Origin: Oscarella lobularis
Lineage: Eukaryota; Porifera; Homoscleromorpha; Homosclerophorida; Oscarellidae
Direction of reading: 5' to 3'
Length of the DNA stretch: 64,000 nt
NCBI RefSeq assembly: GCF_947507565.1
Contig: NC_089184.1
Span: 2,108,001-2,172,000, forward strand
Each line of letters begins with the position of its first letter. Position 1 is the stretch's first letter. Under the pieces are notes generated by a model, which saw only the letters and a list, made by a program, of their open reading frames with translations, was not told the DNA's origin and ran no database searches. The position numbers and the translations under genes were made by a program. Below, one piece after another: positions 1-10,784 of the stretch.

Positions 1-1545
1 ATTCTTGTCTCGTCGTCATTTTATTCGAAAAGGCCGAGAGTGCATTAAAAACCGATAAAAAAAGATGGGGGCGTTTTGGCAGCTTCCTGATCTGTGCCGA
101 AGAGCATCAAGTAGCATACGCCTTTCTTCAGTCTTGGAAAACGCTACTCAGAGAAAAAAATTGATGGAGGGGAGGCTCGTCCCATAAAACGGAAAGTTTT
201 AAACAAACTAAATAAAAAATTTCTTTAAAAAATTTAGAGCTATGGTTAAGAACATTTTACATTTGACGGATACCGACGGAAGCATTTTGGCTGGCGCTGT
301 CGCAGGCGGCGTTGTTAATGAACTCTCCCCTTCTCAGCACTACGAACGGCCCCACAAATTTGTTTTGCAGTCCCTATGTGAACGCCGACTCCGCAAGGGC
401 CCCTAGTTTTAAAACTGATCACTCGCTGTCTTCATCAAGAAGGCTCTCGCTTATTGCTCTAAACGGTGACATTAGTGAGCAAGTAGAAGTGCGGCTTACG
501 TACAGTACCTATATGTTAGAAAGAAGCGTGACGTCATGTCACGCGCTATATTTTATTTCCTTTCTGCGCCACGCAAAATCAGAGACATCTAGAAACCAGA
601 CAAATGATTCAAATTTGATGTAAAGTGGGTGGATGCCATGCAAGATTGCTCACCGGCAGCGGATACGTAACAAAAATGAGAAATGGGGCGTGGGACGTGT
701 TCTCTCGACTTCAGCTATTCCTGCGACCGTGTAGACCAAGAATAAGGGTGAATACGGATTTACGGTAATGAATTCAGCGATACTAAAAATATTGCCGCCA
801 CTTTGGGGAAGCAGTGTTCAGCGTTTCACTAGCCAGCGGCATGTGGACAAGAAAAATTTACGAGAACGTTTTCGAACGCAAAAAGCGTTACAAACTTCTT
901 CAGATCACCTAGTACGTGTTATTAAATGGTTAATGCACGTTACCGACGTTACTGACGTTGCGCAGCGAAGCATGCGCAGTTGAGTCACCGTTTTAAAAGC
1001 AACAGCGAAGAAGACGCGTTTCCTTTTTCTCTCTCGATCGTTCGGTTTTTCCTCGATGACAACGAACAAGCAATCGCTGGCGGCAAACCCGCCAGTTCAA
1101 GCGCACGACCAACCGGCGTAGACAATCGGAAACACGGAGCTTTTGCAGCTGTTAACCATCGCTGTCGCCACCGGCGCGGCGCAGGCCTTGGCGCAACAAT
1201 CGTCTAGCAACCTGACGCGACGGGTAGAACCTGCCAGCGGCGGTACGCCCACGCCAAAGGCGGAAGCGAAGGACGGTCACAACAAAGGTAAAAAAGGGGA
1301 CAAGGGGCCCGGTCACACGACGCCGACGGCAGCAGGGCCCATAGCAGGCTGGTTGGTGCCGTTGAAGGACAGGCGCGCTCGGCATGAGGAGGGGACGCGA
1401 TGGCGGGTCAGGGTGCGCACTCGATAGCTAAACAAGGTGCGGCAGGCGAGGACGGTCTGCCGGAGGCGGACTAGATCGCTCATGTGCGAGCGGCAGCACG
1501 TCCGAGGGCGCGCCGCAGAGCGCGGCGACCGGCAGTGGTAGCGCG
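1..1545. other. No recognisable gene; possible leader of DIRS-like element
   Basis: No protein family could be recognised in either strand. The first 1,000 bases are AT-rich with many stops. Base composition becomes GC- and CpG-rich from about 1,020 onward, continuous with the gag-like ORF that starts at 1,546. That stretch may therefore be the 5' part of the same element, but no terminal repeat was found. Confidence 0.3.
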
Positions 1546-2064
1546 ATGACTGGTGGGGCAAGCGGCAGCGCGCCGATCAAGCCTGGAGTACCTGGCGGCG
1601 CGGAGAAGTTCAGAACAATTTCGCTCCTGGCGGAGGCACTGAAAGGAGCGGCGGCAAAGTCGGCGTCTACGGCATCGGCGTATCTGCTGGATGAAGGAGT
1701 TGCAATTCCGGGCAAGCTGGTCGCGCGCATTCAGTCAAAAGAATATCTCGACATGAGCGAGCTACTCCCGGAAAACATTGAATGCCGGCAGCAAGAAGAG
1801 CTTTCTCCGTTTCGCAAACTGGTGCTGGTCGGGCAGCGCTCACGGAGGGAAATGACCAGCATTCTGGCGTGGATACGGTGCTTCGCCGCGTACGCCATTG
1901 TGCGGTGCGCGAAGTTTCCGGGTGACGTTCTCCCACTGTTAGAGTATCAACGCATGATTGTGCGTCAGGCAGAGACACGCGGCGGACTCGGTTGGCGCAG
2001 CTACGACGGTTGGCGCAGCTACGACGAGCAGTTTCGTAGGCTGGCGGCGGCGAACCCAAGATAA
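1546..2064 (+). CDS. gag-like protein of a DIRS/tyrosine-recombinase retroelement (fragment)
   Basis: A 172-codon open frame starting with ATG. Residues about 45-75 contain a segment around GVAIPGKLVARI and MSELLPENI. Residues about 100-170 hold an alpha-helical region (SILAWIRCFAAYAIV ... YDEQFRRLAA). I recognise this pattern from the first ORF of DIRS-like elements in invertebrates, where it is followed by RT/RNase H and tyrosine recombinase genes. The identification rests on recalled pattern similarity. An 18-bp direct duplication near 1,990-2,025 repeats GWRSYD, probably a local slippage. The frame closes at 2,064, and five bases later an unrelated 1.07-kb repeat begins, so the downstream pol part of the element is missing. 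A degenerate tyrosine recombinase of the same broad class lies at 41.7-42.1 kb (-), but nothing links the two physically. Confidence 0.45.
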   Translation: MTGGASGSAPIKPGVPGGAEKFRTISLLAEALKGAAAKSASTASAYLLDEGVAIPGKLVARIQSKEYLDMSELLPENIECRQQEELSPFRKLVLVGQRSRREMTSILAWIRCFAAYAIVRCAKFPGDVLPLLEYQRMIVRQAETRGGLGWRSYDGWRSYDEQFRRLAAANPR

Positions 2065-2068
2065 CAAT

Positions 2069-3132
2069 ATTGAAAAAACCTACGTTTGACCGAACAAAAT
2101 TCTTATAGTTCCCACGTCGCGTAGAGGTACATTTCGCTCGACTTGCGCCATCGCATCTTTCCGTAAACAAATCAGACGTACGGCACTAACACATAATCTC
2201 AGTAAAGGCTATGTCTAAGAAATTTTCGCAAATTTTTCGCGACACGATTCCGCTTATTTTGCAAGTATATTTCAAAAAAGATGCTGTGTTCTCCTTCATT
2301 AATATCTAAGAACAGAAAAACGTTTACAAAACATAAGTGCAGACTTGTTAAAAAAGCCACTACCATAATCACAAGTGTGAATAAAGGACCAGAAAAAGAA
2401 ACGCGGAACTTGGAAAGAGAAAAAACACCCAACAACAAATCCGGTATAGATTCTAAGAAGCTCTGCCAATCAGTGTTTCACCCGTTTTCAACAGAAGAAA
2501 AAAACAGAATACAATTACCGGCTCTAAGAGCGACGTTGGTGACAGGACGCGCAGCAGCGATAGAAACTGAGTGCAGGATCACAGAATCGTTTGCTCGCCA
2601 TTTCTTTGCAAAAACTGCGGCTCACTCTGTCTCTAAATAAGCTGTCGCCTTAAAAAAAGTAAATTTGCCATTAAAAGCCGCGGCTGAAGTTAATAGTAGC
2701 CGCAAAAAAAGTGCGGTTTCTATTCGAGCGTGTGGGACATGTTTCTCTTAATAGATCGCTTTTTTTAGTGTTGAATTCTAAAAATTTATTGTCTGAATTT
2801 GCTCACACTAAGACATTAAAATGTATTACTTGGTGTCTAATATCTCAAGACAGGTTTGTCCGCGAACGCTGCTTGTGGGCAATAAATTCTGCACGATTTC
2901 GCTCTTAACCACTACCAAATAGAAACGCCGATCAATAAGGATAACGTGACAGCAGCGTCATTATAACAGCGTACCTTCAACCGCAACTCGTAAGTGCCGT
3001 AGTTTCGCCCGCTCGTTTACCGCATTATTGAAATTTCCTAATTCTTTAACTAAAAGAAAAAGTGATTGAAATTATATTATTAACGAGCTGGCTACAAAAT
3101 GACTCTTACTGCATTCCTCCGTGAGCGGAAGT
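2069..3132 (-). repeat. 1.07-kb dispersed repeat, copy A (inverted relative to copy B)
   Basis: This interval matches the reverse complement of 58,717-59,789 almost base for base over its whole length, with a few substitutions and small indels. Both copies begin at the same base next to GAAAAAACC and end next to the sequence GAGCGGAAGTGC. Internally it carries a piece (about 2,659-2,750) related to the 5' half of the MITE at 25,608-25,872. In the orientation of copy B it contains a pyrimidine tract ending TTTCTTTTAG and, about 75 bases later, GAAGGTACG, which look like an acceptor and a donor around a small exon. No transposase was recognised. Confidence 0.85.
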
Positions 3133-3503
3133 GCAGCTGCGGCAGCGGCGGCGGCGTTCACGGCGGCATCAACCGCCGCGGCGACGGCGGCGGCGGGGTT
3201 CACGGCGGCATCAACCGCTGCGGCGACGGCGGCGGGGGGACTCACAGCTCCATCAACCGCCGCGGCAACGGCGGCGGCGGCGGGACTCACGGCGGCATCA
3301 ACCGCCGCGGCGACATCGGCGGCGGAACTCACGGCGGCGGCGGAACTCACGGCGGCGGCGGAAGGCGTCGAGGCGGAGGCGGAAGGCGTCGAGGCAACGG
3401 CGGAAGGCGTCGAGGCGGCGGGGGAGGGCGGTACAGCGGCGGCGGCACGGTAGGTGGAGGCGGCCATACGCGTCCTAATACGGTCGGTTGCACGCCAACG
3501 CAA
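3072..3503 (-). CDS. Possible alanine-rich C-terminal exon ending in SHFVASSLII
   Basis: An open frame on the minus strand encodes long Ala-rich repeats (units resembling AAAVDAAVSPAA) and stops right after KSHFVASSLII. It has no ATG at its 5' edge, so it would have to be an internal or terminal exon. The same C-terminal peptide, preceded by alanines, is encoded by copy B (58.7 kb, +) and by a much more diverged copy near 10.6 kb (+) as KSHFVASSLIK. That conservation favours real coding in at least the ancestral element. The other frames through this GC-rich array are also open, so openness alone is not evidence. Confidence 0.3.
   Translation of the reverse strand: MRWRATDRIRTRMAASTYRAAAAVPPSPAASTPSAVASTPSASASTPSAAAVSSAAAVSSAADVAAAVDAAVSPAAAAVAAAVDGAVSPPAAVAAAVDAAVNPAAAVAAAVDAAVNAAAAAAAALPLTEECSKSHFVASSLII
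3133..3470. repeat. GC-rich tandem array (about 42-45-bp and 21-bp units)
   Basis: Roughly four degenerate units of 42-45 bases containing GGCATCAACCGCC, followed by three near-perfect 21-base units containing GGAAGGCGTCGAGG. The array abuts the end of repeat copy A. The equivalent place in copy B has only about 15 bases of similar GC-rich sequence, so array length varies between copies. Confidence 0.75.
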
Positions 3504-4073
3504 CGTCCGAACGCGTCATGGTACGTGTATGGTCCGTTTGAGGCGAGGCGACGACTGGCGTGGAGGCGGCGACGTGTTTTAACGGAGTCGGCGACGATTC
3601 CATTGCGACGTCGACGGCAACGTCGAATTCTCCCGCGCGACGAACTATTTTGAGGACGACGTCGATTTCTTGGTCTAAGAGGGCCGCGCGGAAATCTTTA
3701 CCAAGCGGCGTTGCGTCGATGACGTGGAAAAGCGCCGCCCCGGAACGCGAATAAGTCTCGGTTGCATTGCCTTGAGTGTCGCCACGGCGACGTCCTCGAC
3801 GTTTCCGTAGACAAGAGTGTTCGAAAGCGATTATACGCAATGTTTCTCGTCGCATGGCTTGATCAAAGTAGCGGGTGTCGCGACCACTTGTCGACAAGAA
3901 ACGGAGCTGACTTCATTCCAAAGGCGAGAAACGTGCCAAACATAACCGTCAGTTCTTTTTTTGTCGTTTCAAAATTAGGATCCTAAAAATAAATTAGATG
4001 TTGCTTTTCAAAAAAGCTTGATATCAATTTACCTTCAATTTTCCGTATTTGTTTGTTTCTGTTACAATGTAAT

Positions 4074-4789
4074 TCATAACAACATCGTCAAAGAATTTTT
4101 GAAAAACAATATTGGTGTTTCGTTGCCTGACACCGCAGAAGTAATGCCTGTCGGCTCAGTGCATTCGTCGAACGACGGAAGACATGAATCGCAATCGAAA
4201 ATTGTTTGCGAATATCCTCGATGTAGCGTGTTCGTAAGTTCGATAATGACGCCGGTATGCTGCCGAATATTTTGCGCAGCAGCGCCGTCACTCTCGTCAG
4301 CCTCACTATCGTCGTCTCGTTCGTCAGGATCGCCGGGGTCACCATCATCCTCTTGTAGGGCACCGCCAAGATCAAAGTCGTCATCGCCATCGTCGCTTTC
4401 GTCGCAAACCATGTACTCAGCGTCTCCGTTACCGCTACATTCATCGTCGTCCTCTTTGTCATCACCGTCGTTAGATGACCAGTCGCCGCTAGATTCATCG
4501 TCGTCGTCTTCTACTTCAACTCCAAATTCGTCGCGGAATTTCAAAAGACGATATTCTGACTCTGTCAAACGGTAGCGAGGTTTCTCGTCGTCAGAGTCTT
4601 CAGTGCTATCGCTTTCAGCCCTTTCGCCGTCCCCGACAAATGGTTGAGCAGCTACAGGATCGGCAAGACGCTTGCTGAGCGCTGGAAACGCGTATCGAGG
4701 TCCTTCTTCGTCGTCGTCACCGCTATCGTCATTTTCGTTACCGCTATCGTCGTCGTCCTTGTCAACGCTATCGTCGTCGCCGCCGACGC

Positions 4790-4821
<32 letters not shown>

Positions 4822-5195
4822 CTACTGCCGCCTTCATCGTCATCTTCACTATGTGAATCGGATTCCTCAGCGGCAGCTATGAAAAAACTAAAATCAATCA
4901 TGCTATGCATCAAACTATTTTACTAGGTTTTCTTCTTTTCGCAGGAGATTGCACAGGCAACGTCAAAATCGATTGGTCAAGCGATTCATTGACCAAAACA
5001 TCATCTAAGGAAAAAATCTGCTACAAAATATAATTTCTATTATTAGAACTTACCTTGCGCGATCTCGAGGGGATCTCTTGAAGGACGAGGCGATTGCTCT
5101 TCGAAACTCACCTTTTCCTCTTCCTCTTCCAATTGAAGGTCCTCTGCGTCTCCCGAAACGTCCAATATCGCTGCGGCGGCTTCTTCTGGGTCCAT
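4074..5195 (-). CDS. Predicted three-exon gene for an acidic protein of unknown function
   Basis: I assembled this model from splice signals. Exon 1 is 5195-5054 and starts MDPEEAAAAILD. A 49-nt intron (5053-5005, GTAAGT...TTAG) follows. Exon 2 is 5004-4924 and ends in the basic patch AKRRKP. A 47-nt intron (4923-4877, GTAAAA...CATAG) follows, and exon 3 is 4876-4074. Phases agree at both junctions and the joined frame gives 341 codons plus stop. The protein has an acidic N-terminus, a short possible nuclear-localisation patch, then a long Asp/Glu/Ser-rich stretch with one run of ten Asp, and a less biased tail of about 80 residues with several Cys. No domain is recognisable. It could be a host nuclear protein or the N-terminal part of a transposase, since some piggyBac-like proteins begin this way. 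Exon 3 may splice onward rather than stop at 4,074. Confidence 0.5.
4785..4836. repeat. Trinucleotide microsatellite (ATC/GTC)n
   Basis: A run of CATCGT-type trinucleotides inside exon 3 of the acidic gene. On the minus strand it encodes the run of consecutive Asp residues. Confidence 0.85.
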
Positions 5196-5199
5196 TGAA

Positions 5200-6739
5200 A
5201 CGATAGTTTATGCAGAAAATGCAAGCGAAGGAGTGCTTTAGCGCGCGCACCCTTTCGAAACCAGCCTTTTTTCTAGCGAAACGCGACATTTACGTCTAAT
5301 GCCAGAAAGCTGGGCTAAAGAATAGCCTAATAAATGCATTATGTCAGATAGCCAAACACCTAAAAAAGGAAAAAACGACATCGAAAAAAATAGCGCGCGC
5401 TAAAGAAGGGAGATTTGAAATAATTCAGCCTCTTTCACTCTAAAAAAATTAGAAAAAATATATAAGGTATCACCAAAGTCCAGTCTACATCACAGACAAA
5501 AATATGTGTTTTCAATATTTTTAGTGAATTTTGGCGTATTTCTGATGACGTATTGGTGTGTTGACGTCATGTTGGGGAACAAAGAAGCCTCAAAGCAATT
5601 TTTTAACGTCAAACTGTGTGCGAAACGATAAAACGTTTGATCGATCAGTAGATGTTTTCGAAATCAGCCGATTTCTGCCGTTTTTGCCAATGTTTTGGTC
5701 ACGTGACTTCATAGCGACGACTGGAGATACCCAGTATACCTTCATGCGTCTAATACAGCTACACGGGACGTTCGTGACGACAAAGAAAAATGCGCAAGCG
5801 CGAAACTCACTTTAGTGTCCTGATATGACACAAACGGTACATACATTAAAAATTTGAATTTTTGTCACAAACGTTTAAGGCTGCAAGGGGATTGCTAGGG
5901 GCGTGGTTAGCGTTGCCAAGAAGGCGTTCTTTCTCGCATTTTTGGGCATGGAAAGCGTACGCTAGCATGAAGACCAGAAACGGGGTGTAAACAGAGGACG
6001 GCCGTTGCCAAGTAGATACACAAAGACTAGCTAAACGCACCGATCGTAAATTGCGTTTAGCAATAGCGCCGAAAACAGCTGTTTTCGTCGTTTTTTCGCC
6101 CTTTGAACGGCTGTTATCGCCGAATAGCGGCATCGAACGCGATCGTCAGTCATCGCTTGACCCAACTACGGGAGGTTTTGTCGATTCGTCACCTATATGT
6201 CAAAATCGAGCCTGTTTTTAGCAAAAATCGGCCGCTAAAAGCGGAAATCGAGTCGTTTCTTCCGAATGGCGCAACGGCTTGCAAAACCGCTTCGTAGTTG
6301 AGTCTAGTGATGTCTGGCAATTGCGTTTGTCTCTGACGTGTATTGGGAAAATGGCCGTAGAAAGAACGAGAACCTTCCTCGAAGTAAAGCAAATGGTTGT
6401 AGCAGTTCTTCGAGTTACGGCCCCTCAAAGATCCACCGATCGATTTTTACCAAACGATTTGATACCTCCGTCAACGCGTTCTACATTGTATTCTACGTCC
6501 TAAGAGAGCCTCGTTTTCATGCTAACCTTTGATGTACGAATCCGCGTTATGGTCGAGATTATGCTATAGGCTGTCACGTGGTATGTGTAGTATGCCGAAT
6601 AGTCCTCGTCCTTGTCGCTGCACCAGTCACAGGCGCTGTGGATTAATCGAATGGAGGGACGAGTTACTCGATTCGATCGTTTCTCTCCTGAATGCAGGGG
6701 TACATCTCTTTCGTCCCATTTGCTGTTTTCGCCCTCGGA
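5200..6739. other. No recognisable gene
   Basis: Short frames only, on both strands. I saw no protein family, RNA gene or repeat longer than a few tens of bases. Confidence 0.4.
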
Positions 6740-8700
6740 TTATGCCACCAATTTCGAATTCTTTTTATTCTGTTCCAGTCCCTCGTCTCTACCAAATCCA
6801 CCTGCCATGTATTGGGTTCCTTCCCTCGCCTTCTGATCTGCCCATTTTGCTTTCTTGGCCTTTCGCTGCTGCCGCCTCAGGTTCTTGCACGCCTCGTCAT
6901 TTTTTCGTGCCTTAAAATAATCTCGTTTGAAATCCAGCTTTTTCCCAATTTCGAAAGCGTTCGATCCTCCTGGGCAGCCAGCTAATTCCAATAGTCGATA
7001 TATTGATCTTGCGCTATGATAGCCTGCAGCGAGCTTTGCGGCGGCCTCCACGAGTAGTGGACTTCGAAGTTATCTTTTAAGGCGAAATCCCCAAAGGACG
7101 TTATGGAAAGCATCGTTCTAAAACAGTGACACAATCATCTTTGCTCCACGTCAACAGGTGTCATACATAGCGGGTTCTGGGTGTAGCCTCGTTGGCGTCT
7201 TTAAAGCAGCTCTCGATTTGAGAGGCCGTTGAAACTCTCTTGCAGCGAATGGAAAAATGAGTGCGAGAGCAAATTTTTAGGCTTGTAGGTACGACTTTTC
7301 ATCGCCCAATCGAATTGCCACTTGCACCACGAGTTGGGCCTATAGGGCAGTCCTGGTGCCGTTGTGGTTCCGTCCTTGGGCATTAGCTGTGGTCGTTTGC
7401 TTCTTCCTTCCTGAAAGAGTCGCGTCCTTCATCGATGCAAACGGAGATGGCCTCGGCGTTTAGTTTGTTGTACTCCTCAGAGTACAATTCCGTTGAATGG
7501 TAAAATATCGCCTTGCATGCTGCTACCATTCCGTCTACATTTCCAACATTTTGACAAATGACAAGACCATAGGCTGTCTGAAATCTAAATTACTAATTCA
7601 TCCATTTGAAACATTTATCCATGCAAGTTTTCACATACTTGTCGATTATATTAGTCTTCAGACTGCGTGTCGCTGCTCCTCCGTCTTCCATAACAATGCC
7701 CTTCATTTTCTGTTTCCACGAGATTCTCAGGCGCGCACCCATTCGCTTTTAAACGTGGCCCACGCAGTCTTCTTTTTCAATGTGATGATGAGGTCCGTAA
7801 ATCTGTTAAAAATTTTACAGTATTGATTTTGCAACAATTTTTTTCAACTTACGTCAGACACCCTCTTAAAAGCTTTAGAGTCACAGTCACCAAGGAAATG
7901 CGTGTACCTTGGAGAATCAAGTAAATCAAGTGCACGGAACTGGAGAGATTTTATAAACCTCGATCAAATTTCTCTTCCGACAGTCCAAAAATTACGTGCG
8001 CTCCTTCGGCTTCCATTGCGTCGCCGCCAGCTTTGCTCGTGACGTTCTTTCTAGCTTCGATACGCGTCGCTCTCCTTGTCTGCGATCTCCTTTTTCATAC
8101 GAATGAACATTCTACAGTCGGTACAAAAAATGTTGAAATCGATCACGCATCCAACGTCGTAGAGGATTGCAGCCTGGAGACCAATGTGCGTCGAGCGGCC
8201 GCGCTTCTTCCACGTTCCGTCAAACGACACGCGAGTGTCGAATGTATCGTGAGCCGAAAGCCGTTCTTCTTTCGATGATACGCCACAGCGGACATAGCAG
8301 ATTCTTTTATAACCTATATTCATTTTCCATTCAAGTAAATAATATATTATTTTTATACCCCAGTCAATGCATCGTTCACATTACAAACGTGATCGTCCCA
8401 ACTGTCACGCAGCAAAGGTGGCGGCATGTTGAAGGCTGCGCAGAATTTGACGATCGCTTGTCGACTTGTGCCCATCATGATTGCGCCGACGGCGGCTCGC
8501 CGATGCACGTCAAAAGTCCTTCCGTTTTCCGAGGCGTTGTTTCGCAACGTGTCGAAGACCAATGTGTCTTTTTCGCACGTTTTACAGTACCCGCGAAGTT
8601 TCGAAGAAAGTCCGCTACTCGATTCCTGAATATCATGCAGCGAAAGACGACTTTTCCCGCAAAACCTGCACACCATCGCCGACAATAGCGAAGAAAAGAA
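6740..8700 (-). pseudogene. Mutator-like transposase (Pfam 'Mutator' family type), decayed
   Basis: Successive minus-strand fragments follow the order of the Mutator-like transposase family I associate with Pfam PF20700. An N-terminal zinc-binding segment at 8685-8353 (CRFCGKS...GLSSK...CKTCEK) is followed by a helical part with MPPPLL. Next comes VSFDGTWKKRG at about 8210-8230, holding the first expected Asp. Then FLGDCDSKAFKRVSD ends near 7,855 and is followed by a consensus GTAAGT donor. A short intron leads to IYGPHHHIEKEDCVGHV. A C-terminal basic tail lies at 7051-6740 with GGF near its end. Frame changes and stops (for instance directly after ECVGHV-like) show that it is dead. Coding may reach a little above 8,700, where GYRLIEPQ and a basic RKSRSS stretch lie in frame. 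Terminal repeats were not found. Confidence 0.75.
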
Positions 8701-8889
8701 AAACTGCGGTTCGATTAGCCTGTAGCCATCGACTGGCGAATGAGACGGCGAAGATTTTGGCGGATCAAATCTTGAGGCCGAGGAGCGACTTTTACGCCCT
8801 CCTTTTCTAACTTAGCGATTCTACGTTCATCGTCGGCAATTCGATCGACGAGCCGAAAGCCAGCGAACAGTTTTCGAGACATGCGACTA

Positions 8890-10480
8890 GGTGGGTGAGT
8901 ACGTCTGTCCTAATTTTTGCCAACTGTTGAAAATCGGGGATTCGAGAAAATGCTATTATCAATGTTGCAAATTAGGCTAGAGACAGCCTGATTTGACAAT
9001 TGCAATTATTAGCATTGCAACAGCCGGATTTGACAAGCGCCATTCTCAAATAGCAATTTTCCATTGTTGGCTTTACTCATTCATAAAAGGCTATCAATAG
9101 CTGAAGTCCCCTTCGAATAAAAATCACTTCATGTCTCTGAAGAGTTTTGAAGAAGACTGCCACGCCGCTGGGTAAGCGGCGCTGCCTGACCGTGACAGAC
9201 TAATAGCACGTCTTCTTTATGCAGAGCTATAATTTCCCCCAGAAGCTGCAGACGCTGCTGACAGTAATACGGTCAGCAACGTCAATGAAAAAGCGGAGTG
9301 GAAAGCCCGAAAGCAACCGAGAGCGGTGTGCGAGGGCTCATCTAGCCCTCAAAAACGCCCGGTGGGTGAGTTCACGCGCGATCGAATAGATCGATCGGTA
9401 TACATAACATAAACTTTCTGCAGCTCGACCACCTACAATGAAATGTCGGTGTTAATCAAGACTACCCTGATAACTGCTCAGCTTGAAACATACGCTGAAA
9501 TTTTTCTTCCTTGGCCGTCCTCTTTTCCTACGCTTTTCCCGCTGTGTCTTCCTTTGTAGATTTGTCCGTTCCGACAAGAGCAACTTTCTTCCTATAACAA
9601 CGGTTCAACACTAGATAAGCAAGCAAAAGTGGATTATAGCGAAATGTACTCTTCAGGGATTTAATATTTTCACAAAAATTACACAAAGTTAAAGGCGCGC
9701 GTTTAGACTTATACGAAGACCAAGAACGCCTAAGACTACTTCATTGTAGCATAATGCACTACAGCAACAACGCGGCAAAAAGGTGTAAGCGGCGATACTT
9801 ATAATAGCTGCTTCGTTTTCTTAGGAAAATTACACTAACCGTTTTTGCCCCTAAAACGCGACATATCTACGCGAGGGATGCTTCTACATGAGTGGCAGAG
9901 CGCGAATACAATAGCGGGATCATAACGGTGACGATAGGTATGAAACAAAAGTAGCGACACGCAGCTAAAACAATATAATTTTCCCGCAGGAACACGTGTG
10001 GCCGACGACTCTACGGGGCGTTACCATGCATCGGATCTGTGTCGTCCTACACGGGCAGCGTGCTTCGTTTCCAATACAATTCCTCTCAAATCCTTGGTGC
10101 AACACCATGGCGTTTTTGAAGATCACATTTTTGAAATCTTGCCATTTCCTTAGCAAAAATAGCAGAGATTAAACTTTTTCACCATTTTTTCTTTTGCGCT
10201 TTCTCCCATTTTTAAGATGCGAGATATTGGAGAGAAGCTTGTAAAGGGCTGATTGGATGTACGTGCCTCATCAGTTCTGGCACAAGGCATGGCCGCCTTG
10301 GGCTGATTGCTCTTGACGTGGTGGAAAAAATTGCTTGTTTTCTGATTGGCTGACTCTTGTATCCAAGAAACACAAATTTTTTTTCGTTTATGAAGTAGCA
10401 GAAAAATTACTTATTTCCGTAAAAAGATTCATTTTTCTGCAGGCACTATTGTTCTTTCGTATAGGAGATAATAGAAAGCG
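8890..10480. other. No recognisable gene
   Basis: Nothing of known family seen. A segment near 9,230-9,360 is preceded by TTTATGCAG and followed by GGTGGGTGAG, which resemble splice sites, but the encoded peptide matches nothing I know. Confidence 0.35.
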
Positions 10481-10506
10481 AAAAAGTAGCACGAAAACGC
10501 CACGCC

Positions 10507-10780
10507 GCCCCCAGTGCCGCCGCCTCCGCAGCCGCGACCGTCTACGACCTCGGCGACAACCTCGCCCGCGACCTCGACGATGAAGCTGGCAAGAGTCACT
10601 TCGTAGCCAGCTCGTTAATTAAATAATTACAATCACTTTTTCTTTTAGTCAATGGTAAGAAAGAGACGAAATGATTTAATTAGTATTACTTATTTTTTAC
10701 AAGACAAACCTTTATGTTTGATGGACCAATTAAACGTCGCAGCTGAAGGTAGGCGGTTATTGTTGCTATCTTCGCTGTCA
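10507..10780 (+). repeat. Diverged relative of the 1.07-kb repeat (copy C, end only)
   Basis: About 65 bases (10,590-10,655) match copy B strongly around GTAGCCAGCTCGTTAAT and TTTTTCTTTTAG. After a diverged stretch of similar length, a second match surrounds GCTGAAGGTAGGCGG. The conserved blocks flank the same putative exon and splice signals. Upstream is a CCG-rich stretch encoding Ala-rich peptide followed by DDEAGKSHFVASSLIK and a stop. Orientation is the same as copy B. Confidence 0.6.
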
Positions 10781-10784
10781 GGTT

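Noticed and set aside
3121-3653. Several long open frames on the + strand through the GC-rich array
   Set aside because: All frames are open because of the GC-rich repeat composition; none ends in the conserved peptide seen on the minus strand.
4018-4926. Ser-rich and Val/Ile-rich open frames antisense to the acidic gene
   Set aside because: They are shadows of the GAT/GAC-rich coding strand and lack splice support.
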